Shown here piece after piece: positions 39,601 to 49,736 of a stretch of 64,000 bases of DNA. The position numbers and the translations under genes are program-made. The stretch comes from Pseudoips prasinana (Eukaryota; Arthropoda; Insecta; Lepidoptera; Nolidae): the NCBI GenBank assembly GCA_951640165.1, contig OX621255.1, forward strand, positions 20,744,001 to 20,808,000, in the 5' to 3' direction. How positions within the stretch are numbered: the stretch's first letter is position 1; the number at the start of each line of letters is the position of its first letter. The notes under the pieces are model-generated. The model ran no database searches, was not told the origin of the DNA, and saw only the letters and a list, made by a program, of their open reading frames with translations.

Positions 39601-42047
39601 CGAAAGAACGCTATGTTTCTGCCTCCTTCATAACCATCTTAAGGTTACAGATACAGTATTAGACGCAGAAACGACAACACCAAAAAAGAAAAATAATGTA
39701 TAATGCACCACCGACGTATTTTTACCTGTGTTTTGCAAATAAAAAGCTTTTGACTTCGGATATGCCATTTCGTATTCAAAGGAATTTTAAGTGGACAGAA
39801 TAATCTGACATGGATAAATTAGGGAACAGTTTCTCAAAGTGAAACAAGCGCTGAAAACATCCGCTGTCCTGTTTTCGATCTGGTCTTAGGTTGAAAAATG
39901 TTGTTATGAAACCTTAACGGAAATTTAAATAAGATTAATTATTTATGAATTAAATTGTATTGTATTAATAACGTGTTTCTGTTTAGTAAAATAATCCGCC
40001 GTTTTAAATATTTTATTTGAAACTCAAACTTTTACTTAAACTTTTTTAAGCTTTTAATTACTACACAATTAAAATCTATATCTAAGAAGGTGGCATTGTT
40101 TTCAACTATGTATAACTTATACATGTATGTGGGTGTGTAACTTATCGGTCTCAATTAGCCTAGGGATCTTTCACTACTTCTCGAAACAATTAGGTGTTTA
40201 TGTAGTAAGAATTTAATAAATTAAAAAACATCGATATATTGAGACCGTCACTCATAATACCTTGCTCTCAGACGCGAGGTTGAGCGCAAGGCGAAATATT
40301 TATAATATATATGAGTAGGTACACTTTATTGCAAAACCACAAAATGAAACAATACAGACAGATACAATTTAAATGCATTATAACCGTAAAATATGTCAAT
40401 TTTACACTAAGTTTATAATAAATAAAAAACACAAATTACATATTCATATATATAAATATATAACCATTACATAATAACATATAACACAGAAGATTTGAGA
40501 ATAACACAGCATCAAAAGTTTATTATTTTAAGAGACCGAAGATTTACTTTACAGAATTTTGAAACGATTGAATATACTGAGCGTGTCTTATGCCTATAAG
40601 ACATATCAGTTAATCTAGCAATATCTTAATATTTTCGAAGTGAAACTTCTATATAGACGGAGTATAAGGATTTTTCAGTCACGAAAAACTTCATATGTAT
40701 ATTTTGTTCATTGCAGACAATATGTTATTCCATAATATTTTTTTAATCCTGTCTATGATAATTACGGAACTATGGTTATTTGACATTTCTGTGCTGCAGC
40801 TTGAATGAATGACGTTTGTGGCACAAAGATGGCGGACGATAAAGTTTTCAGCGTCGCATTATAAATTTAGCATCGATGTAGCATTCTTTCTTTATTTATT
40901 TTTTCTACCTGATACCATAGATGCCGCATCCACTTTGATATTTGTAAGTGCATCCGTGTTTGGCCAGCGATGATGTTGTTATGAGTTTTATTTAATTCGT
41001 TTTTAAATACTTACCTACTTCTAAATTTATTTGATTGTTGTATAAATTAAGTAAACAATAGCTCTGTATGTTTAATTTTAATGTATAGTTATGTATGATT
41101 TCTTAGTACCTAAGTGAATTTATTCTTATGAGAAATAAAGTTCTTCTTCATTTTAATACCTCAGTACTACGCTGTTAATTGGCCCGTAATACAATTATTT
41201 TCACACACTTCACGTATTTGTCCTAAGCTAATAAATAAGTATATTGTACAAATATACTTAAGATATTCACCACCAAATGGTATTCAGAAAGATAAGCACT
41301 TCTACCGAATCAATGATTCAGAAAATAGAAAATTCTAGTAGTTAAAGTTAGCATTGACATATATTTCACTAAAGGTAATGGAACTCATATACTTGTGACA
41401 TAAAATAACAAATAGGTTGAGGTTAAATAGAATTAGAAATGTTTGAAACATTTCGAAATAAACTTACTTGTACTTAATTCTTTATTCCATTCAGTATCTC
41501 TCACGGTCGTCACATTTTGCGTAAAACAGAGATAATGCATCTTCATCATTAAAATGACAATTTACATTTGAATAAGTGAGACAAAGTATTTTTTAAACTT
41601 ATAAGATAAGTGAGGCGAATTTTGTGATAAGAGTGACCTATTCAAACGCAGATTTCGATCGGGTCAGACCAAGAAGGGTTTGTAGGATTGCAATTCTGAG
41701 TAAAGTAAGCTCTCAGTCTGCCTGGATGCAGAAAAAGTTAGCGTTTACTTTTTTTCACCCTTCCTCGATGGTTTCTGGTGACCTTACTCACACTTAAGAC
41801 CACAACACTAATATTATAACAGTATTTCAATTCTATCTACTAACTAACTAGGTAGGTCCAACTTCGAAGAGGTCAATCCACGAATCAAAATCGGCTGGGT
41901 AACGCTTGAAAAGCTACGTAACACCCTCCCGTAGAAAATACCGCAGTGTCGCACGTGGGGATTACGGTACAGAGACGTAGTAGGTAGCTTACTATAGGCC
42001 TCATAAGAAGGCTCAAGGAGTTTTCCTGTGATATCAAATCAGAAATC

Positions 42048-42293
42048 CGTAGGCTGAAGTGGAAGTGGCCAAAGTATAGCTTGTAGAACTCACAGCTGCA
42101 GAAGCAGGAACATTCTCGATTGGCGACCATACGCAATATGGGCAGCCCCCACGCAAGAAGCACCGATGATCCTGAGAGAGTGGTTGGAAGAAACTGGATG
42201 TGCGTAGGGCGAGACCGGCAATTGTGGAGATCTTTGGGGAGGTCTTTGTCAAGCAGTGTTTCGGCTAACATGACGACGATGATAATAAGTATT
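42048..42293 (+). pseudogene. Non-LTR RT C-terminal fragment in duplication copy 2
   Basis: Duplicate of 39060-39306 with a few differences, for example GACGACGATGATAATAAG at its tail. Not coding. Confidence 0.65.
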
Positions 42294-42873
42294 TTAGTGT
42301 AAAACCTGGGATTTAAACTGTATAGTGGAGGTACATAAGCGCTCATAGCCAGATGGTCACCGATCCGTAAGTGATAGTGTGTGACCGCTTAAGTAGTTTA
42401 ATTACTGAGCATCTCCGTGCTTTGGAGGGCACGTTTATCTGTCTTGTTGTAGCCATTTGGCAACAGTCGCTAAGCCATGTCAGAGGCTACCACTGCCCAT
42501 ACGATAAGTTAGTGGCACGGTCAAACTGCACATAGAGCGAAAAACGCTATGTTTCTGCCTCCTTCATCACCATCTAAAGTTTACAGATACAGTATTAGAC
42601 GCAGAAACGACAATACCAAAAAAGAAAAATACCGATGTATTTTTACCTGTGTTTTGCAAATAAAAAGCTTTTGACTTCGGATATGCCATTTCGTATTCAA
42701 AGGAATTTTAAGTGGACAGAATAATCTGACATGGATAAATTAGGGAACAGTTTCTCAAAGTGAAACAAGCGCTGAAAACATCCGCTGTCCTGTTTTTGAT
42801 CTGGTCTTAGGTTGAAAAATGTTGTTATGAAACCTTAGTGGAAATGAAAATAAGATTAATTATTTACGAATTT

Positions 42874-43084
42874 GCAGCAGAATTTGCAAAACTGAAGTGG
42901 CAGTGGGCGGGGCCGTTGGGGCAGAAAGGTTCTCGAGTGGCGACCAGGAACCGGAAGAGGCAGTGTGGGTCGCCCTACAAGATGGACCGATGATCTTGTG
43001 CGAGACGCTGAAAATTGCTGGATGTGAATAGCGCGAGGCCTTTCTCCAGCAGTGGACGTCTTTCGGCTGATATGATGATGATGA
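42874..43084 (+). pseudogene. Non-LTR RT 3' fragment inserted after the duplication
   Basis: CTGAAGTGGCAGTGGGCGGG to CAGTGGACGTCTTTCGGCTG and a GATATGATGATGATGAT tail, absent from copy 1. It belongs to the same LINE family as 46648, with internal deletions. Confidence 0.75.
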
Positions 43085-43101
43085 TTTATGAATTAAATTG
43101 T

Positions 43102-43497
43102 TTGGAAGCTTCTCCTTGATATTTTTACCTTGAAGTCAGCAATGCTGAAACCCTTACCGGCTATCACTAGCGAGCAGCATCAATGCACGAAAACCTAGAT
43201 ACTCATATTATAACTTGAATTCGTTTATTTGATCTGTCGATGTGTATGATGTTTATCAATATAGTAACATTTAGTATCATTATATAATGATATTATGTGT
43301 TTACGATATGTTTATCAATTGTCTGGAAGCTGGAGTAGTTTGGAATCAAATGGTAATTACTTATTAGTGGTCTTAAGATATTTATTTATTTAAAAACACA
43401 CATAAAGTAAAAATGCAAAAACACGATGATCTATTCTTTTGTCAAGCTCTGCCGAAAAAGTTACCTACCATCATCATTACATATGTGGGATACATGT
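43102..43497. other. SINE tail remnant and unassigned sequence
   Basis: 43305-43395 matches the SINE tail (GTTTATCAATTGTCTGGAAG, GTTTGGAATCAAATGG, terminal TATTTATTTA). The rest is unassigned. Confidence 0.5.
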
Positions 43498-43498
43498 A

Positions 43499-43631
43499 CA
43501 GACGCCAGCAGATCAAACTACCCCAATCCGTCAAATTTCCCCAATTGAAAGTGAACTTTACGCTTATATGATAAAGTTTTATCTGTAAAAGAAATTTGAC
43601 AGATTGGGGTAGCTGGATGTGCTGGCGTCTG
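43499..43631. mobile_element. TA-flanked MITE, family M1
   Basis: 133 bp between TA dinucleotides (43497-43498 and 43632-43633). Inverted ends CAGACGCCAGCA and TGCTGGCGTCTG. Confidence 0.8.
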
Positions 43632-43825
43632 TACATATATTATCTAGCTGGCTATGAAAAATAAAGAGAATCATAAAATGTAAGTACGAGGAAACTACAA
43701 AAATAAAATTCATAGAAATACCTGCCAATCGTATTTTCTTGATTTATTTATTAGATGGATTCCTCGAATTGATAAGATCTATCTGTGATGTTTTTCTATT
43801 ACGTGTCTATTATATTAAGTACATC

Positions 43826-43978
43826 TCACTAATATTATAAAGGCGAAAGTTTGTGAGTGTGTGACTGTGTGAGTATGTGTGTTTGCTACTTCTTCACGTC
43901 TAAACGGCTGGAGCGATTTTAATCAAATTTGGTATGGAGATAACTGACACCCTGGATTAACACATAAGCTATAAACGG
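43826..43978 (+). mobile_element. Helitron-like element, 3' truncated
   Basis: CTCACTAATATTATAAAGGC to CACCCTGGATTAACACATAA, without the CTAG end. Followed by a reverse fragment of dispersed repeat A at about 44022-44105. Confidence 0.6.
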
Positions 43979-44021
43979 ATACATTTCAATGTACACAAAT
44001 ACACTTTTAATAACACATAAT

Positions 44022-44105
44022 ACAATTATATTATATTACTACAAACATGTTCTGACTATTTACAAGCGCTTTTTTAAAGTCTACGTGAATAGAAACCTTT
44101 TTTAT
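44022..44105 (-). repeat. Dispersed repeat A fragment
   Basis: Reverse: ACTACAAACATGTTCTGACT and TTTTAAAGTCTACGTGAATA. Confidence 0.65.
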
Positions 44106-44372
44106 TTTTTATTTTTTATTTAAACACATTAACAATTGTGAATGGGTTTTATAATATTATATATTACGTTATATTAATATATCACGTATGATATTAAAGT
44201 AGGAGAAGTAATACGCCTAAAAGGATAACTAACGGTGTGCCCCAAGTTCAATTCTCGGACCATTACTATTTATACTCTATATCAATAATTTAATCTTGTG
44301 ACACCAATATTTATTATGTTGGATGTGATATCGAAACTATTTCAATATAAGTTCTAAATTATTTAAATATAT

Positions 44373-44838
44373 GGTGGCCAAGTAGTTGACGTTCTAGCGC
44401 AAAATTTAGATACTTTATTATGAGGAGTATCCGAATCACCCCAATGTAAGTTCTAAGATTTTGCGTAGTTTTCGATATCGAATTTTTAATGATTTTTTTC
44501 GTTAAGTTCACCTAACATCAGTTTTCGATTTTTTCTCGTTCTGTCGAACATTTCTGGTTCAGTTTTTTTTGTGATAACTAATTAGTATAGTACTAATTAC
44601 CTAACACCGTAAAAAGTATCGTTTGTCTAATCATTACAGAACTGACCTAGAATTTATTAGAAAGTTCAAAATTAGGGTTTGAGCTCAGGGCTCATTACCT
44701 CCCCATTTTTATTTTTTTTTGATACATTTTCAAAGTATCAAAAAAATTAAAATGTGGAGATTATGGTTTATGATTCGGATACTCATCATAAAGTATCTAA
44801 ATTTTGCGTTTGAACGTCAACTCCTCGGCCAACCTGTA
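44373..44838. mobile_element. MITE with about 62-bp TIRs and a central hairpin
   Basis: The left end (GTTGACGTTCTAGCGCAAAA, TTTAGATACTTTATTATGAG) is inverted at the right (CTCATCATAAAGTATCTAAA, GCGTTTGAACGTCAAC) with about 10% mismatch. In the interior, TTTTTTGATAC and GTATCAAAAAA near 44716-44747 form a hairpin. TA-rich flanks suggest Tc1/mariner relatives. Non-coding. Confidence 0.75.
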
Positions 44839-44989
44839 TATTGCATACCTGGTTTCAATATATATCTTGCTAACCCCAAATGTGGTTAAGACTAATGAAG
44901 TGACATTAGTATTAACCACTTTTTAGTTGTTGTCTTAACCCACTTAATATTAGTCGGCCATAAATGATGGACCGCTGAAAAAAGTCGAC

Positions 44990-45180
44990 TGTGAAAAATA
45001 ACTTGGTCGCTGATACCCACCTAAAGTGGAAACTGCACCTAGAAAAATGGCACTCAAAACTTGTATCATTGATTGGAATACTACGAGGCACTGTTCGTTG
45101 CTTCTCAAAGTAACTAAGATGTATAATACACAATTCCCTCATTAAGTCGCAAACAACGAACCAAATCGAATTATGAAGTT
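44990..45180 (+). pseudogene. Non-LTR RT fragment
   Basis: Reads THLKWKLHLEKWHSKLVSLI and LRGTVRCFSK, stop, LRCIIHNSLIKS, the region after the RT palm in jockey/CR1-type elements. Stops interrupt it. Confidence 0.6.
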
Positions 45181-45536
45181 AGGCAGCCAACCAATCTAAA
45201 ACATTTAAAATGCAGTCAATATTAAATAATTGAGTTATTCTTCCATCTTGGTGATTTAACAATAACAACAGTCTATCAAAAAACTAAATTAATGACTCAA
45301 ATATACAAATTCCATACCTGTTAACTAATAAGAAAAATACAGACAAAAAAAACACACACCCAAATAAAATCACCAAATAAATAACAAATTCAAACTCGAT
45401 AACTAAGAAACGGTAAAAATAATATCTGTTTACTGAAAACAAGAACATATCATGATAGTCAAAGTTACAGACACGAATGTGTAACAATTTACAAACCTTG
45501 TATATTTCTAAATACATTCATATTTATATATACATA
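45181..45536. other. No gene recognised
   Basis: AT-rich. The minus-strand frame 45284-45517 is low complexity and hydrophobic by composition only. Confidence 0.4.
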
Positions 45537-45791
45537 CATACATATATAAATCAATTGCAATTCGTTAGTCTCGCTAAAAGTCGAGAACGGCTGAACGGAT
45601 TTATCTTATCTTGGTCTTGAAATGTTTGTGGAGGTCTAAGAAAGGTTTGAAAGGTGAGAAAAATTCGAATAACTGCCGGGAAAACCCTAAAACAGCCCTT
45701 TTCTTTTTCCCATTTAACGTTTTCTAAAATAAAGTTTAGATCTTTTATTTATCGATTGAGGCAGTACGAAGTCTGCCGGGACAGCTAGTTA
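45537..45791 (+). mobile_element. Helitron-like element, distinct subfamily
   Basis: Interior GCTAAAAGTCGAGAACGGCT, 3' end AGTCTGCCGGGACAGCTAGT. Lacks the usual CCGCGGGG hairpin. Confidence 0.55.
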
Positions 45792-45804
45792 TTAATAAAT
45801 TAAA

Positions 45805-45915
45805 AGCAGACACGGAACAAATAATCATGCTCATCACACAAAGATTTGTTCTGGGTGGGGATCTAACCCATGACCTTAGGCTTAGCAGATAGGGACACTA
45901 ACCACTGACCAGTCG
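45805..45915 (-). mobile_element. SINE head fragment, type 3
   Basis: Reverse: ATGCTCATCACACAAAGATT, GTGGGGATCTAACCCATGAC (degenerate B-box), CACTAACCACTGACCAG. Confidence 0.6.
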
Positions 45916-46451
45916 TCATAACATCGCAGTAACAAGACGTGGATTGAATATCTTCGCAGTATGATATTTTCGCAGTAAAATCGTTCAATAACAAGACTTC
46001 GATTAAACAAGGTGTCCGAGTATAGAGATGTCGTTGAAAGGTTTTCAAAGAAACAAAATTCGGTGAAACGGCTTACGCACTGGCGTAGGTATTCCCCCTA
46101 GAGACATAAACAAAAGATAAAATACTCTCATTTATTTAAACGAAAATTAAAATTTGTTTTTCCAGAAGCTTGTCATAGTAAGTAATTACATTTGTATCAA
46201 TTGCTATCAAGAGTAAATGATGATAGCAACCACATTCCAATACTTAATTTGGACATGAACCTACTCACTAGCCGCCTGACATAAAAATGAGATAATTACC
46301 TACATTACAAAAAAGAACCAAAAAAGCCTGTAGACTTAATTACTAACTGGTTAAATAATTACGTGTTACTAAATGCTTACCTTCTACATTTTAAGTGCCT
46401 ATCACAACAATAATTATAATAAGTACGCCGCTTTGTATATTATAAATACAT
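45916..46451. other. No gene recognised
   Basis: AT-rich, unassigned. Confidence 0.4.
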
Positions 46452-46613
46452 GTGACGAAACAGACCGCACGGACGGACTAATTCAAAATATTTTGTTGCT
46501 TTAATTACTGTTTTTAAACTGTGTTTATGTAATACATTGTGAGCTTGACAAGTACAAGTGTATGTAAGTGTATGTATACCCAAGTGCTGAATAAATTTCA
46601 TTATTAAGTACTT
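46452..46613 (+). repeat. Dispersed repeat D
   Basis: GACCGCACGGACGGACTAAT, GTGAGCTTGACAAGTACAAG and AAGTGCTGAATAAATTTCAT recur at 53997-54150. An AATAAA before the end suggests the 3' end of a retroelement or transcript. Confidence 0.65.
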
Positions 46614-46647
46614 AGTTTATCTATATTTCTGTATGTATGTAACTAAC

Positions 46648-46912
46648 ATTGCAAGACTGAAGTGGCAGTGGGCGGGGCACATAGCTCGTAGAACCGATGG
46701 CCGTTGGGGCAGAAAGGTTCTTCAGTGGCGACCACGAACCGGAAGACGCAGCGTGGGCAGGCCCCCTACAAGATGGACCGATGATCTTGTGCGGGTCGCT
46801 GGAAACTGCTAGATGCGAATAGCGCAAGCCCGGCAATTGTGGAGATCTTTGGGGGAGGCTTTTGTCCAGCAGTGGACGTCTTTCTGCTGATATGATGATG
46901 ATGATGATGTAC
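46648..46912 (+). pseudogene. Non-LTR RT C-terminal module with GAT-type tail
   Basis: The best-preserved copy of this module here: LKWQWAGHIARRTDGRWGRK, RRSVGRPPTRWTDDLVRVAG, one stop (TAG at 46810-46812), then RQLWRSLGEAFVQQWTSF. It ends in ATGATGATGATGATG, the 3' tail. It is the reference for scraps at 21092, 28089, 39060, 42048, 42874 and 60665. Confidence 0.8.
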
Positions 46913-47254
46913 CTAACTGCCATGGTTTTTTTTTGGCGCCTGATGTCTCCCAAGCAGGCCCCAAGAGAAGTCCACGGGGGAGTTAAAATATTTTAGTCGG
47001 GCAAACATCCTATGAAAGGGTTTTCCAGGGAGTCCTAAATTAAACCTGCCTACTAGCACTGTATCGTATGTAGCTTAACGCCTATACCGCATTGGTAGAT
47101 GGTGCTGGTTCGAGACCCGCCGGATGCCGGATTACATTGATTGCGAATTGCCGTTGCCGTTTCATTGCGAATAATGCTATAAATCTTAAATTAAAAAGGT
47201 AAAATATTGTACATTAATTTAAGGTTTGCATAGAGAAGATCTGTGAAATACATT
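46913..47254. other. No gene recognised
   Basis: Contains a GC-richer stretch (46936-46990) of unknown origin. Confidence 0.4.
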
Positions 47255-47487
47255 TGGGTGGCCTTTCACGCCGCAGATCGTGGTTTGGTTTCTCACCCAG
47301 GACAGACATTTGTGTGCATGAACATGTCTGTTTGTCCTGAGTCTGGGTGTAATTATCTATATAAGTATGTATTTACAAAAAGAAAAGCAGTATATGCAAC
47401 ATATTAGTTACCTATCTGGTTTCTATTTTACAAGCTCTGCTTAGTTTAGGATCAGATGGCCGTGAATGAATAATGGATATTATTATT
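47255..47487 (+). mobile_element. tRNA-derived SINE, head type 1, decayed head
   Basis: GTGGCCTTTCACGCCGCAGA, degenerate B-box GGTTTGGTTTCTCACCC, intact core and tail. Confidence 0.75.
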
Positions 47488-47937
47488 CAAAGAGCGTTTG
47501 TTTAGTTTAAAATTTTTGTCATAATTTATATGTATGTCGTATTTTTGCTGTTAAACGGACGCATCTATTTAAATCTGGTTTTATAAAGCTAGTTTAATGA
47601 AGGTTTTTCTTATTTCAACTCATTACAGAGAGTACAAAATAAACTAATTAATGGCTCTTTTTCACTTCGAATATTTATAGGTATAGAAAAAATATACAAA
47701 AACACGGAATTGCTGACAATATCTCAAGCATATGTATATTAAACTATACCTACTATTAATACGAATATTATGAATAAAAAAGCTTTACAAAAAAAAGCAG
47801 GAACAAAAAATCTATTTAATCCGCATGCATATTATATATAGCCAGGCGATTTCATATACCATGTTTCAATGCCGTATTATTCAGCATACCAAATTTCGAG
47901 GGCACATAGAGTACGCTCGAACTTCGGTACTCTGATA
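47488..47937. other. No gene recognised
   Basis: AT-rich, unassigned. Confidence 0.4.
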
Positions 47938-48300
47938 CTGCCTCGTTGGTCTAGCAGTAGCATGTTCACCCGCAGATAATGAGGTCCTGGGTTCAAATCC
48001 CGGGTCGGTCAAAAAAAATATTTCGGGATATTTCCGTAAAAAAAAGAAATTTCTCAGTGTCAGCCCGAAATATGGAAGTTGGCGGTATTACACCCACGTG
48101 CCTCGGAGAGCACGCAAAGCCATCGGTCCTGTACCTGACCCCTTTCCGGTCGTGTCGTTAGTCGTCCCATCGGATCATGAGAGTGATGGAATAGAAAGTG
48201 CCCCTGTGTTTGCGCACACATTTGTGCACTATACTATGTCCTGCGCAATTGGCTAGTGTCCATTGAGACTGGCCGCTGTTGCCGAAATTCGGTCGGGGGG
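47938..48300 (+). mobile_element. tRNA-derived SINE, head type 4
   Basis: TGCCTCGTTGGTCTAGCAGT head, GGTCCTGGGTTCAAATCCCG B-box, body CCTTTCCGGTCGTGTCGTTA and CATCGGATCATGAGAGTGAT. It extends further at the 3' end (CGAAATTCGGTCGGGGGGAC) than the copy at 33914. Confidence 0.78.
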
Positions 48301-48348
48301 ACATTGTTATTACTCTGATATTAGCACGTGGACCAGTTTTAACAGTTG

Positions 48349-48585
48349 ACGATCACCGTAGCCTAGTTGGTAGTGCTCCTGCCTACGAAGCTGGTGGTCC
48401 TGGGTTCGAATCCCGGTAAGTGCAAATATTTGTGTGATGAGCACGAATATTTGTTTCTGAGTCATGGATGTTTTCTATGTATTTAAGTATTTATCTATCT
48501 ATATAAGTATGTATATCATCGCCTGGTACCCATAGTACAAGCTTTGCTTAGTTTGGGGTTAGGATGATCTGTGTGACATTGTCCC

Positions 48586-48616
<31 letters not shown>

Positions 48617-48617
48617 C
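48349..48617 (+). mobile_element. tRNA-derived SINE, head type 2, with A-run
   Basis: Complete copy ending in a run of more than 20 A (about 48595-48617), consistent with a fairly recent insertion. Confidence 0.88.
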
Positions 48618-48893
48618 TAATTTCACCATTCCCGACAATATCAACAAAGATATTTTTGTAGAAAACCTATCCTATTGGCGCAACGTGAGTGATTCAGTGT
48701 TACCTAATTCCAAACGCCTTCTTACCAATGTACATATATAAATATAATTTCCATTCGCACGTTTTATGTCCAAAAATATTAATACACCGAAAACGTGGAG
48801 CAAATTCGTACCTAAAGATTTTAATTTCTTGTCTGCCACAGAAAAAATAATATTTTGTATAAAAGATAATGAAATTTATTCATGACTTGGCTA

Positions 48894-49028
48894 CAGACGC
48901 CAGCACATCCAGCTACCCCAATCTGTCAAATTTCTTTTATAGATTTTCATCTTTATTACATAAAAATAAGGTTCACTTTTAATTTGGAAAATTTGAGAGA
49001 TTGGGGTAGCTTGATGTGCTGGCGTCTG
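48894..49028. mobile_element. TA-flanked MITE, family M1
   Basis: 135 bp between TA at 48892-48893 and 49029-49030. Ends CAGACGCCAGCACATCCAGC and its complement. Confidence 0.8.
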
Positions 49029-49177
49029 TACATATGTAGTATTTATCAAGGTCGCAATAATTAAGAATAAGGACTAATTTAACTTCCATGAAACTGTCAA
49101 TGTGTGAAATATAAAAATATAAAACTAAATTCTACAAACGAGGATTACTAATAGACTTATTTGTATGGCTAAAATCA

Positions 49178-49414
49178 TCACACTAATATTATAAAGGCGA
49201 AAGTTTGTGCCTTTGTGAGTGTGTGAGTGTGTATGTTTGTTACTTCTTCACGTCTAAACGGCTGGAACAATTTAAATAAAATTTGGTAAGGCACTGACTG
49301 ACACCCTGGATATGTGTTAATCCAGGGTGTCAGTCAGTGCCTTACCAAATTTTATATAATAGGCTATAATTTATAAAGTTTAACGTGGGTAAAACCGCGG
49401 GGCACAGCCAGTAT
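49178..49414 (+). mobile_element. Helitron-like element containing a palindrome
   Basis: Starts CACACTAATATTATAAAGGC and ends AAACCGCGGGGCACAGCCAG. The normal CACCCTGGATTAACACATAGG interior is replaced by the 36-bp fold-back at 49276-49355. Confidence 0.7.
49276..49355. repeat. Perfect 36-bp palindrome with 8-nt loop
   Basis: Arms 49276-49311 and 49320-49355 are exact reverse complements around ATGTGTTA. The left arm is normal element sequence; the right arm is its inverted copy. Confidence 0.95.
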
Positions 49415-49736
49415 TATATAAATTGTGCCGATATATGTTCTTGATGTGTGACTGACGGTATAGAATACCGCCACGCTATCTCATGTCGTGGGAGGTGTAT
49501 AAGTTCCGAGGGAATATCTATCAGTTCTGTTCAGTTTCATCGGTTTGATATTCAAATTTAAAGTTCAGATTTAAAATATATGAATCCCAGCCATGTACAT
49601 ATTTGTATTTCAAAATATCTATCACGATTCTACAAAGTTGACTGCACGTGTGGCGCAGCGGCTAAGACAGCCGCCTCGCCGCTTCGTGTCGCGGGTTCGA
49701 GTCCCGCGCCGGACAACTATTTGTGTGACCCATTAA

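Larger units (their letters stand above)
36700..39958. repeat. Tandem duplication, copy 1
   Basis: 3.26 kb. Begins ACGTGTTTCTGTTTAGTAAA, repeated at 39971. It contains older repeats: a LINE-like 3' end near 37045, an RT fragment (39060-39306) and a 5S-like repeat (39360-39600). Compared with copy 2 it has about 350 extra bases at 37620-37970. The open frames at 38911-39411 (-) run antisense to the RT fragment and are not genes. Confidence 0.92.
39971..43101. repeat. Tandem duplication, copy 2
   Basis: Aligns by eye to 36700-39958 with a few percent substitutions and small indels. It lacks the block at 37620-37970 and carries a private insertion at about 42874-43084 near its end. Twelve bases (39959-39970) separate the copies. 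Confidence 0.92.
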
